In this document: positions 9,197-16,216 of the stretch, piece by piece | Layout of the letters: every line of letters begins with the position of its first letter | Numbering within the stretch: position 1 is the stretch's first letter | From: Tritrichomonas foetus | Taxonomy: Eukaryota; Parabasalia; Tritrichomonadida; Tritrichomonadidae | Direction: 5' to 3' | Assembly: GCA_001839685.1 (NCBI GenBank) | Contig: MLAK01001412.1 | Location: forward strand, 1-16,358 | DNA: 16,358 nucleotides | Notes under the pieces: generated by a model | Told to the model about the DNA's origin: nothing | Seen by the model: only the letters and a program-made list of their open reading frames with translations | Database searches by the model: none | Program-made: the position numbers and the translations under genes

Positions 9197-11827
9197 TTAT
9201 TCACTTTCAGGGCTTTGACTTTCTGGTTGAAGCTCTTTCAAGTTGTTTAATACATTCTGTATATTTGGCGGAACTTCATGATCAGCGAACCGAGCTATTC
9301 CGTTGCTGATGAGTACAGCATTTAATGAACCTGAATCAACACTTGGTTGATCTGTGAGTAAAACGTTTGAACTTTCATCATCATACATAAGGTGCATATA
9401 TAAAATTGCATCTGTGCACATTTCCCAGATAGACTTGATATTTGCTTCATTTTGGTCAGAATCAACTAATTCCAAACAACCAAGTTTGACTGTTTTAGCT
9501 TGGGGTTCGATTTGCTGAAGACTTTCTGGTAATTGATAAACTTCATTAAACTCTTTATTATCTGTGGCGATATCAATAAACTTCACTTCAGTAATTTTTG
9601 TATTTGTTTCATCGAAGTTTTCGATTCTTGCACGATAACATGTATTATTGTATCTTGCAACAATGCAATCATTTCTATGAAGTTGCTTTATATCTTCACT
9701 TGTAAGTGGCGTTAAAGGCTCATTTGCAAGAACAGTTTCAATTTTATGAATTTCGTCGCCAAGGAATTGAACAGCAAATGTAATTGGTGTCCAAATTGAT
9801 GAAACTTTCACTTTTTCAATTTTATCGAATGCTAATTCACGAGAATGTCTTGTTTTATCAGACCAAACACCGAGTCCTTGTGCTGCTGCTTTCTTTTGTA
9901 ATTCAAGAAGTTCTGGATCAGCAACACCTGTCTTCAAAAGACGAGTGTGGATTTCAGCAAGACCTCTTTTGATCAGCTCTGAAGCAATACTTACATTTGC
10001 ACCAGAATGGGCTTGAACAATAATGCTTGAAAGGAAGCAGCCACTTTTATCGATTTCATTAATAGTGATTTCAGCATTGCATTGCATGAAATTCTGTTGG
10101 CAGAAAAGTCTTGCTTCATTTCCAAATTTATCAGAAGTGATAGATGGAAGGAGGCCGTTTAATCCTGTACGAATAAAAAGATTCTTTGATGGAATAATTA
10201 CGTGGAATTTACTGCCAGAAGCAATATGTTCAATAATTGCATTGACGGTTTCATTTTGAAGTTCTGGAAGATACTTTTGGGCTTCACGCTTGAATGCGAA
10301 TTGGGAAATATCGATGATCTTAAATGGCTGTGGTTGTACTGGAGCGAAAAGACCGATTTGTTTAGCTTTGGCTGATTCTTCGGCTGCTTTGATTCTATCT
10401 ACGCATTCAGATGGTACTCCAATGAATGGTTCACTGTAAACAGCAAAACCGGCTGCAACTAACTCTTCATTTATACACTTTTGGCCGCAATAAATTGTTG
10501 CATAGTCGCGATTTGATGCATAGCCTGTTGGAACAGCCCTGAGAGGTTTTCCAAGATAGTTTGCGCGAAGGAATTCGCGTGCTTCGAATCCAAGGGGATC
10601 AGCACCACCACCTCCACCGTTGTAGAAGAAATATGGAACTTTTACAGAAGCAAGATAAAAGAGTTGACGTTCGTCTCCATTTGTGATGAAAAGTGAAGAA
10701 GAACTTCTGACTGAAGTACAAATTCCTGAGAATTCTTTAAGTTCTTTTTCAGCTTGCTGTGGAGCAATTGACCAAATGTTCCTTTTTTCAGCTTTGGCTT
10801 CTGCTTCTGCACGAATGTAAAGATCGGCGGATGGTGCGAAATCGGCGGTTTTTGGATAAAAAGTGGCAAGTCCGTCTGAGATCAATCTGACGATGGCGTG
10901 GTCCGGAGCACCCAGAAGACATCCGATATAAGTTCTTTCGCTTTTGAGACTGATGTTTTGATTTTGGTTTTGATTGGTGTCACTTTTTTGGCAGATTCGA
11001 ATATCGATTTCACGGTGGAGGAAGGTCCTCACTGCTCTCTGCTTGGCGTCAGTTCCGTATTGGTTATTGTTTTGACTTCCGTCTTTCCTCGAAGCTGCAA
11101 ACGGGCGGCATCCCGCCAATTGGACTTGCACTTGGATTTGCTTCGGAAGTAAGAATAACGATAGAGTTGTTCCATTGTTGACTCCTTTAACGATAGCTTT
11201 GAACTCGCGTTGTGATAAAACTTCTTCGTCTGAATATTCGACTGGCAAATGTCGAACCATTCCTTGACCGCTTGCCCAAATTCCTAATTTTGCGGTTCTT
11301 GCGGCTTCTTCGGCACTTTTTAGGCTTGCCAAATATTTGTCATTTTGATTGGATGTTGAATCCCTCAATTTCACCCATCCTGCTTTGGCAGCAAGAAGGC
11401 CAATATCTGGATTTTCGTGTTCATCATACAAATAAACGCGAGTGAAAGAAATTGGCAAATTTCCAAATGCTGGATGAAATCTGGTTTTTGGCGTATTTTT
11501 GAAATGTGAGGAAATAAGAACACGTTTTCCGATGCATAATTTACGAAGATAGTTCCATGAATCATAGCCGTGCGGTTCATCTTGGATTTTTCCGTCTGGA
11601 AGTCCGATTTTTGGTGCAACTAAGTACTCCAAAATGATAATTTGAATTGGCGTAGGACATGGTGGGAGAAATCGAATAATCAAAGAATCGCCTGAGAGAA
11701 TTCCATCGACAATGCCACGATATTGGGTGTTGGTCATTGAAAGGCCCTTCCAAACCGTAATTACATATTCAATTATTGATAATGGAAAACTCTTCGTTTT
11801 CAATTCATTCAATTGATAAATAGTCAT
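9197..11827 (-). CDS. Tudor-SN (staphylococcal nuclease and Tudor domain protein, SND1/p100 family)
   Basis: The 876-residue product is close to the usual length of about 900. Tudor-SN binds RNA and ribonucleoproteins and acts in RNA processing, decay and stress granules; some members are nucleases. Four SNase-like folds are visible: SN1 about 36-187, SN2 207-356, SN3 364-496 (with FEAREFLR at 414-421) and SN4 525-656. Each ends with a Gly-Leu/Ile-(Trp/Phe) type motif such as LGIWASG. A Tudor domain lies at about 713-770, flanked by a split fifth SNase fold (about 668-710 and 780-860). SN3 carries a glycine run (404-408) in its variable loop. In the Tudor domain the usual FYIDYGN strand reads KFIDIATDN, losing part of the aromatic cage. 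The start is uncertain. ATG 11827 has an initiator 22 bases upstream, but family homology begins at Met31 (ATG 11737), and codon use becomes more GC-rich exactly there. The gene is richer in C-ending codons than its neighbour, suggesting high expression. Confidence 0.93.
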   Translation of the reverse strand: MTIYQLNELKTKSFPLSIIEYVITVWKGLSMTNTQYRGIVDGILSGDSLIIRFLPPCPTPIQIIILEYLVAPKIGLPDGKIQDEPHGYDSWNYLRKLCIGKRVLISSHFKNTPKTRFHPAFGNLPISFTRVYLYDEHENPDIGLLAAKAGWVKLRDSTSNQNDKYLASLKSAEEAARTAKLGIWASGQGMVRHLPVEYSDEEVLSQREFKAIVKGVNNGTTLSLFLLPKQIQVQVQLAGCRPFAASRKDGSQNNNQYGTDAKQRAVRTFLHREIDIRICQKSDTNQNQNQNISLKSERTYIGCLLGAPDHAIVRLISDGLATFYPKTADFAPSADLYIRAEAEAKAEKRNIWSIAPQQAEKELKEFSGICTSVRSSSSLFITNGDERQLFYLASVKVPYFFYNGGGGGADPLGFEAREFLRANYLGKPLRAVPTGYASNRDYATIYCGQKCINEELVAAGFAVYSEPFIGVPSECVDRIKAAEESAKAKQIGLFAPVQPQPFKIIDISQFAFKREAQKYLPELQNETVNAIIEHIASGSKFHVIIPSKNLFIRTGLNGLLPSITSDKFGNEARLFCQQNFMQCNAEITINEIDKSGCFLSSIIVQAHSGANVSIASELIKRGLAEIHTRLLKTGVADPELLELQKKAAAQGLGVWSDKTRHSRELAFDKIEKVKVSSIWTPITFAVQFLGDEIHKIETVLANEPLTPLTSEDIKQLHRNDCIVARYNNTCYRARIENFDETNTKITEVKFIDIATDNKEFNEVYQLPESLQQIEPQAKTVKLGCLELVDSDQNEANIKSIWEMCTDAILYMHLMYDDESSNVLLTDQPSVDSGSLNAVLISNGIARFADHEVPPNIQNVLNNLKELQPESQSPESE

Positions 11828-11847
11828 TTTTTAAACTTCAAAGTTAT

Positions 11848-11852
11848 TATGA
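11848..11852 (-). promoter_or_regulatory. Initiator-like element TCATA for the Tudor-SN gene
   Basis: Read on the - strand this is TCATA, fitting TCA(+1)Y(T/A). The predicted first base is at 11850, giving a leader of 22 bases to the ATG at 11827. This argues for the longer of the two possible Tudor-SN starts. Confidence 0.45.
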
Positions 11853-11886
11853 GAAGGTTGCTTTAGATGAATAGACATTTAAAACT

Positions 11887-11905
11887 TTTAAGATGTAATC
11901 TTAAA
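11887..11905. repeat. Perfect inverted repeat TTTAAGAT-GTA-ATCTTAAA
   Basis: Two 8-base arms flank a 3-base centre, 60 bases upstream of the Tudor-SN ATG at 11827. It looks like a dimeric protein-binding site or a short hairpin. Function is inferred only from symmetry and position. Confidence 0.45.
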
Positions 11906-11975
11906 GATAACCATCTGAATGACAACAATTTTCGTTTTGGGCTGAATAATTATCTTGGTATTATTTCCAAGGAGT

Positions 11976-11990
11976 AAAGTAAATTACTTT
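11976..11990. repeat. Palindrome AAAGTAA-A-TTACTTT
   Basis: Two perfect 7-base arms surround a single central base. It lies four bases past the CTTGG/CCAAG dyad (11954-11971) in the divergent promoter region. It may be an operator-like site; no factor can be named from sequence alone. Confidence 0.4.
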
Positions 11991-12233
11991 TCGTTACAAG
12001 ATGCAAATATTTTGATGTGAATGGTATAAAAAGATTTGATATATATTCTTCATCATTCCTTAGTTTTTATTCAATCAAATGATATAAATAATATTTGAAT
12101 TTTTTTCCCACGATAGGAAAAATTTAGCCAAATGTTTACTCTTTTTTGATGGAATTGTGTGTATTGAATCACAAATTCGTTTTGGAATAAAAAGAATTTT
12201 TCTCTCTGATTTCCTCTGAAAACAATTCGACAA

Positions 12234-12238
12234 TCATT
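12234..12238 (+). promoter_or_regulatory. Initiator-like element TCATT
   Basis: TCATT fits the trichomonad initiator consensus. With A12236 as first base the leader is 23 bases to the ATG at 12259. This supports the small downstream frame as a real transcribed gene. Confidence 0.55.
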
Positions 12239-12258
12239 TTAAACGGTCGCTGCCATCA

Positions 12259-12555
12259 ATGGGTGTATTAGCAAGTTGTTGTAATAAGCAGAACAATTTC
12301 CCAGCTGATGAAAGAGCTAATCTACGAAATGGTGGAAGAATCCGTGTCGTTAGGAATGAAACAGAAGATCCACGAGCCCCTCTCTTAACCAAGAAAAATG
12401 GACCAGATCCATCCTCTTCGAAAGACATGAGTTTCTTATCCAATATTGAACCAGATAAAGACCTTTTCGATTTTGTTGAAAATCTCAGTACGGATGACGG
12501 CGAAATTCCGGACGACGAAGAAATCGATGAACTTCTCAACGAGAAACAGGATTAA
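12259..12555 (+). CDS. Small acidic protein with N-terminal myristoylation/palmitoylation signature, unknown function
   Basis: The 98-residue product begins MGVLASCCNK. Gly2 followed by Ser6 fits the N-myristoyltransferase signature, and the Cys7-Cys8 pair is a likely palmitoylation site, so the protein should be anchored to a cytosolic membrane face. The rest is hydrophilic and probably disordered: a basic stretch (about 17-34), a PLL motif near 41-43, and a strongly acidic C-terminal third rich in Asp and Glu. I do not recognise a family. The layout (lipidated N-terminus, then a leucine-containing PLL patch) loosely recalls LAMTOR1/p18, but the length is shorter and no helical region is convincing. 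The gene is supported by the initiator-like TCATT, the clean ATG and biased codons with many C- or G-ending triplets. An antisense frame covers the same bases but lacks any matching features. The stop is TAA. Confidence 0.75.
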   Translation: MGVLASCCNKQNNFPADERANLRNGGRIRVVRNETEDPRAPLLTKKNGPDPSSSKDMSFLSNIEPDKDLFDFVENLSTDDGEIPDDEEIDELLNEKQD

Positions 12556-13223
12556 TTTATTTGATGTTTTTTGGTATTTCTATTACTTTTATAAACGATA
12601 TTTATAGCAGTTTTATTTCCCTTAATGTCAATAATTTATCTAATATTTTATTCAACTGCTCAATTTCCACTTGATTTGCGGCATAACACATCTGTGATAT
12701 TTAATTAATGTCAGCAATGGAAATACGAATCCAAACCTTCTTGTTTAATTGATAATAATTCCACAAATATTTTTTATTAAGAAAACAAATTTAATTTTTC
12801 GTCTAAACATCATTGTTATGAACCAAGATGTGATAGAAAAATGATCATAATAAGACGAAATCTTTTCTTGATCCGATTAGTATCAGGGATGCTTATTTTA
12901 TTCAAATAATAAATCATCCTGAACATTCATGCTATTTGTCATTTTTCATTATTGTTTTTGCTTATTCGTTTTTTCTTATTCTTATGATACTACTTGATAG
13001 GTGAACACAGCATACCTATTCGATATTGGTTTCTATTTTCTCTATACACATTTTTGATTAAGTGCAGAGATTGTCATAAAATTGTTTTGAACATTATATT
13101 CAACAAATCAAGATATTTTTTCGAATTTTATAAAAGATAGAAATAAAAAGGAAACTAAAGGTATAAAAATACGATTTTATATAATATTATTATAAATATC
13201 AAAAAGTGCTTCAAAGAAATCGA
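12556..13223. other. 668-base spacer between two convergent 3' ends
   Basis: This holds the 3' flanks of the small lipidated-protein gene and of the derlin gene. No frame of useful length, no tRNA B box and no snRNA-like core was found. TAAA motifs occur at about 12591 (+ strand) and, for the - strand gene, about 50 bases past its stop. A weak stem of 7 pairs with an 11-base loop is at 12996-13002/13014-13020. The length is large for a convergent 3'-3' gap, so an unrecognised small RNA cannot be excluded. Confidence 0.45.
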
Positions 13224-13838
13224 TTATGATACAATTTTTAGGATTTTTTGATTGATCCACTCTGGAAAAACGAGGAAATTTTTATTAAATCGCAAATTAA
13301 TCACATTTTTTATGAAAAAGTAAAAATGGGCTGCAGCAACTGATGTAAAATATGCCTTAAATCGACGTAAATTAAATAAAGTGTACACAATTATAAATAA
13401 TTTGTTTTTCATTGGAATTAAAAAGATAATGAAATCTTCTGGGCTCAGCTTAACAAAATAATAAAGCAAATAGTCTGAAAAACAATATTGGAGGAAAGGT
13501 GAAGAAGAAAAGTACGCGTAAATCCAGAGGGATGCCCACCCAAAGAGATTGAAAAGCAAATAGTCTGCTGGACGATGGGAGAAAAATGCACTTTCAATCT
13601 GACTCGAGCATATAATCATCTGGCCTATTGCGATAAGAGACTGGGTATTAAATGACCCAGTAAAAAAAATTGACGTTAAAAGACGCCAATATTCGGACTT
13701 CTGGAATATGAAATATTTATCGAAATACAATTGGTCTGAAGTAATAACTTGAAAATAGAGAAGTACCGCCATTAGGATCGAAATGATTGCAAAACATATT
13801 GTGATATATGAGTTTCCAAGATTATCAAAGATTTGCAT
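13224..13838 (-). CDS. Derlin (Der1-like rhomboid pseudoprotease), ER-associated degradation
   Basis: The 204-residue multi-pass membrane protein belongs to the derlin family, which forms part of the ER channel that extracts misfolded proteins for proteasomal degradation. Family markers seen: a first hydrophobic helix (about 12-32), then LYFDKYFIFQKSEYWRLLTS with the conserved Trp51-Arg52, HRPADYLLFNLFG (88-100), a PxxFLQ region, and AAHFYFFIKNV (169-179) aligning with the GHIYYFLEDV segment of derlins. No rhomboid Ser-His dyad is present, as expected. Two deviations stand out: the N-terminal Ile-Pro-Pro-type motif is missing, and the GxxxG motif of the last helix reads SVAAA. The first in-frame ATG is at 13838. 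The frame is open a little further but only with non-ATG codons, and the family N-terminus fits Met at 13838. No good initiator lies near; TCATG occurs about 60 bases upstream. The C-terminus is short and lacks a clear p97-binding SHP box. Confidence 0.85.
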   Translation of the reverse strand: MQIFDNLGNSYITICFAIISILMAVLLYFQVITSDQLYFDKYFIFQKSEYWRLLTSIFFTGSFNTQSLIAIGQMIICSSQIESAFFSHRPADYLLFNLFGWASLWIYAYFSSSPFLQYCFSDYLLYYFVKLSPEDFIIFLIPMKNKLFIIVYTLFNLRRFKAYFTSVAAAHFYFFIKNVINLRFNKNFLVFPEWINQKILKIVS

Positions 13839-14227
13839 TTGGTCATATAAAGCATTCAATTATTTAACCTTGCTGAAACAAAATAGGTCAATTTTTCATG
13901 AAAAACTTTTTCTTAAAATCCGACCAATTTTATTTTTAAATGAGTTTTTCGCTTCCTCTCACGGAAAATAAGTGTCCAAATTTTTTCTATAAGATTATTA
14001 TGATATAATTAATAAGATAAATGAATTTCAGAGATTTTCTGGTTGTGGAATTAGAGAAATGAATTTCATCAAGTTACTTCTCTAATCTCGATATTCTACG
14101 AAACACTTATTACATATGGTAAATAATGAAAATTTGACTCAAATTTTTGCCAATTAATTAATATTTGAAATTTACAGAGATAAAAATGAAAAACATTGAT
14201 TTGATGAATTGTCCAAAATAAAAACAT
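13839..14227. other. 389-base spacer: derlin promoter side and LRR gene 3' region
   Basis: Both flanking genes are on the - strand. The TAA stop of the LRR gene is directly followed by A, giving TAAA. No gene is seen. The centre has a 12-base direct repeat, AAATGAATTTCA, at 14019-14030 and 14057-14068, whose - strand copies each contain an initiator-like TCATT. A 9-base inverted repeat is listed separately. Confidence 0.45.
14050..14086. repeat. Inverted repeat ATTAGAGAA / TTCTCTAAT
   Basis: Perfect 9-base arms at 14050-14058 and 14078-14086 are separated by 19 bases. The spacer itself contains the palindrome ATGAA-T-TTCAT. The element lies 142-178 bases past the stop of the LRR gene and about 210 bases before the derlin start. 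It could be a 3'-end RNA structure or a promoter dyad. Confidence 0.4.
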
Positions 14228-16189
14228 TTATTTGTCATCAGGCATAACAGATGTCGGCTGGGTTTCGAAAGGAGATGGTCCAGGATCACCTGGAAGAGCA
14301 ATTTTAGGATCATATTCGTCATTTTGTTTTCTGGCAGTTCTTTTTGAGGATCCAACATTTGAACTTTTCTTTGAGCCTTTCTTTGAACTTTTCCCTTTCC
14401 TTCCAGTTCTTGATGTTGTAGCATTTGATGATTTTGATTTTGATTTCCCAGTTGTCCTTGTTGATGTTTCTGTAAGAGCTTTTTCATTTTCTGCTTCTTC
14501 TAGTTTCTTTTCTGCTTCTTGTGCCATTCTTTGTTCACGAGCTAAATTCCAAGCAGCAATAAATTCATTTTTAATATCTAAATATTTAATTTTTGAAGCA
14601 TCGTATATATCTTGCAAATTTCTTTCAGAGTTTTCTATATCTGATTGCATGATAGTTATTTTTCCTTCTGATATTTTTTGTGCTTTTATTGATGCTTTGT
14701 AAACCTCTTGTTCTCGAGTTAAAACCGAGTTAATTTGTGAAATTTCTGTTTCTAGCATCATATTTTTCTGGTTTAATTCATTCTTTTTTGATCGGCATTC
14801 ATCCATTAATGCAGCAACTTGGCTTCCAAGAGTGTTGTTTCTGGTTTCAAGTTCATTTATATAATTTCTCCTCTTTTCGTCAGAAGTTTTGAAATACTCC
14901 GTTAGTTCTTTAAGCTCATCCTTCAGTTTGGCTATAATATCTCTTTGATTCAGAATTTCATCACGTGTTTCTTGTAATTCAATATCAGCAGCTGTCATAT
15001 GGTTTAGTTCATATTTGATTCTTTGTATTTCATTTCTTCTCCATCTTTTTTGGTTCATTTTAATTATATCCATAATAACATGATTCATTTTATAATCAAT
15101 ATCATTATATTCAATGTCTAAACTCATTAATTTTTCATTATGTTGAATCATCTTTTCTATGTATATTCCATCAGAAACCAAATTATTTCTAATTGACAAT
15201 GTTTCAATATTTGATGTACTCAAATTTTCAAATAATGGCCTTGCTCCAGGATCTGTCATTTCTACCATTTCAAGATCTATTTCTCGTAATGATTGATGAT
15301 TTTTAATTACATTAGCTAATCTGATTACTCCTTCATCAGTGAGAGGATTATGCTGAATATGAAGGATTTGTAGACCATTATTTCTTTCCAAATCGCTACA
15401 AAACTCAACAAATCCATTGCAGTCTATTAAACATCCATTTACACTCAACATTTGAAGAGTGTGATTATGTGCTAGAAATGGACCAAACGCAGAAATTCCT
15501 CTTCCACCAAGAGGATTTTTATTTAATATTAGTTCATGCAGAGAACAAGTGAGAGATAAAGGCCCACCAAGTGCAGACATAAATCTGTAGCCAAGTTCAT
15601 TTCCAGATAAATCAAGAATTCGAATAAATTCATTCGTTCCTAGAAATTGGGCAAAGTAAGGTGCAGAATCATCAGTTATGCTGTTACTGGCAATTCTTAG
15701 TTCAATTAAACTTGAGTGATCGAGACTTTTGAGGATGGCGATTGTACCTTTTGATTTGAGATTATTATTAGATAAATTTAAATGAGTTAATGTTCTATTC
15801 GCTAATAATCCAGGACATAGCCCTTTGATGTTAATTGAATTTAATTCTGTCATTGAAAAGTTGAGTTCTGAAATAACTTTATTTTCTTTTAATACTTCTG
15901 ATATTTCTTTAATAGATTCTGTACCAATTGAATTTCTACCAACGCTCGTTTTGCTTCCAATATTTAAATATGTAACACTTCGGTTAGTTCTTAATGCAGT
16001 AAAGATTGTTTTGACCCCTTCATCAGTCATATGATTAGATGATAAATCAATACCAACAACACAAAAAGTATTATAAATTAAGTCTGCAAAACAAAATGCA
16101 CCTTCATTACCCAAAAAGTTATCTGATAGGATGTATATCTTTCCAGTCGAAAATCCACTTTTTATAAACTTTTTGATAGAATTGAATAA
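14228..16189 (-). CDS. Leucine-rich-repeat / coiled-coil protein, 5' end incomplete or broken
   Basis: The open frame encodes about 653 residues, but no start can be assigned. It is closed upstream by TAA at 16190-16192, and the first in-frame ATG (16028-16030) falls inside a repeat (SSNHMTDEG). Repeats of the ribonuclease-inhibitor type fill roughly 15080-16180, with units such as LNLSNNNLKSKGTIAIL and LDLSGNELGYRFMSAL. The most upstream unit, IYILSDNFLGNEGAFCFADLI, shows that homology extends past any ATG. Bases about 14500-15075 encode a long charged coiled coil. Bases 14310-14480 encode a Ser/Thr/Lys/Arg-rich basic tail, followed by a Pro-rich end. The arrangement of LRRs followed by a coiled coil recalls centrosomal or cytoskeletal scaffolds such as LRRC45, but this is only architectural. 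The stop is TAA within TAAATG. The missing N-terminus may reflect assembly trouble (two N bases at 16240 and 16246), a frameshift or nonsense change, or a short upstream exon; no trichomonad-type splice acceptor was seen. Confidence 0.75.
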   Translation of the reverse strand, partial: LFNSIKKFIKSGFSTGKIYILSDNFLGNEGAFCFADLIYNTFCVVGIDLSSNHMTDEGVKTIFTALRTNRSVTYLNIGSKTSVGRNSIGTESIKEISEVLKENKVISELNFSMTELNSINIKGLCPGLLANRTLTHLNLSNNNLKSKGTIAILKSLDHSSLIELRIASNSITDDSAPYFAQFLGTNEFIRILDLSGNELGYRFMSALGGPLSLTCSLHELILNKNPLGGRGISAFGPFLAHNHTLQMLSVNGCLIDCNGFVEFCSDLERNNGLQILHIQHNPLTDEGVIRLANVIKNHQSLREIDLEMVEMTDPGARPLFENLSTSNIETLSIRNNLVSDGIYIEKMIQHNEKLMSLDIEYNDIDYKMNHVIMDIIKMNQKRWRRNEIQRIKYELNHMTAADIELQETRDEILNQRDIIAKLKDELKELTEYFKTSDEKRRNYINELETRNNTLGSQVAALMDECRSKKNELNQKNMMLETEISQINSVLTREQEVYKASIKAQKISEGKITIMQSDIENSERNLQDIYDASKIKYLDIKNEFIAAWNLAREQRMAQEAEKKLEEAENEKALTETSTRTTGKSKSKSSNATTSRTGRKGKSSKKGSKKSSNVGSSKRTARKQNDEYDPKIALPGDPGPSPFETQPTSVMPDDK

Positions 16190-16216
16190 TTATTTTTTGA
16201 TAAGATAGTCGAAAAT
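16145..16216. repeat. Direct repeat AGTCGAAAAT spanning the in-frame stop of the LRR gene
   Basis: Identical 10-base copies lie at 16145-16154 and 16207-16216, 62 bases apart, and bracket the TAA at 16190-16192. A third related string containing N is next to them at 16238-16246. Short repeats next to ambiguous bases can mark a local assembly fault. Confidence 0.4.

Larger units (their letters stand above)
11828..12258. promoter_or_regulatory. Divergent promoter region between Tudor-SN and the small lipidated protein
   Basis: The two genes are transcribed away from each other, so this 431-base stretch should hold both promoters. Within 104 bases it contains three dyads: TTTAAGAT-GTA-ATCTTAAA (11887-11905), CTTGG...CCAAG (11954-11971) and AAAGTAA-A-TTACTTT (11976-11990). 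The 10-mer TTCGTTTTGG occurs twice in direct orientation, at 11931-11940 and 12176-12185. A related TCGTTTTG lies in the phosphodiesterase promoter at 365-372. No coding frame or RNA gene is evident. Confidence 0.55.

Noticed and set aside
12234..12539. 101-codon - strand frame over the small lipidated-protein gene
   Set aside because: Ser-rich shadow of acidic and basic codons; the + strand has the ATG, initiator and lipidation motif.
13839..13859. TTG-started seven-residue extension of the derlin
   Set aside because: Nuclear genes of this kind use ATG; the family N-terminus fits Met at 13838.
14028..14069. C/D snoRNA-like boxes on the - strand (TGATGA then CTGA)
   Set aside because: The flanks do not pair into a terminal stem and the boxes are short; chance in AT-rich DNA is likely.
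14232..14702. 156-codon + strand frame opposite the LRR gene tail
   Set aside because: It starts with TTG, has low-complexity Phe/Asp/Ser-rich translation, and mirrors the Lys/Ser-rich tail of the real - strand gene.
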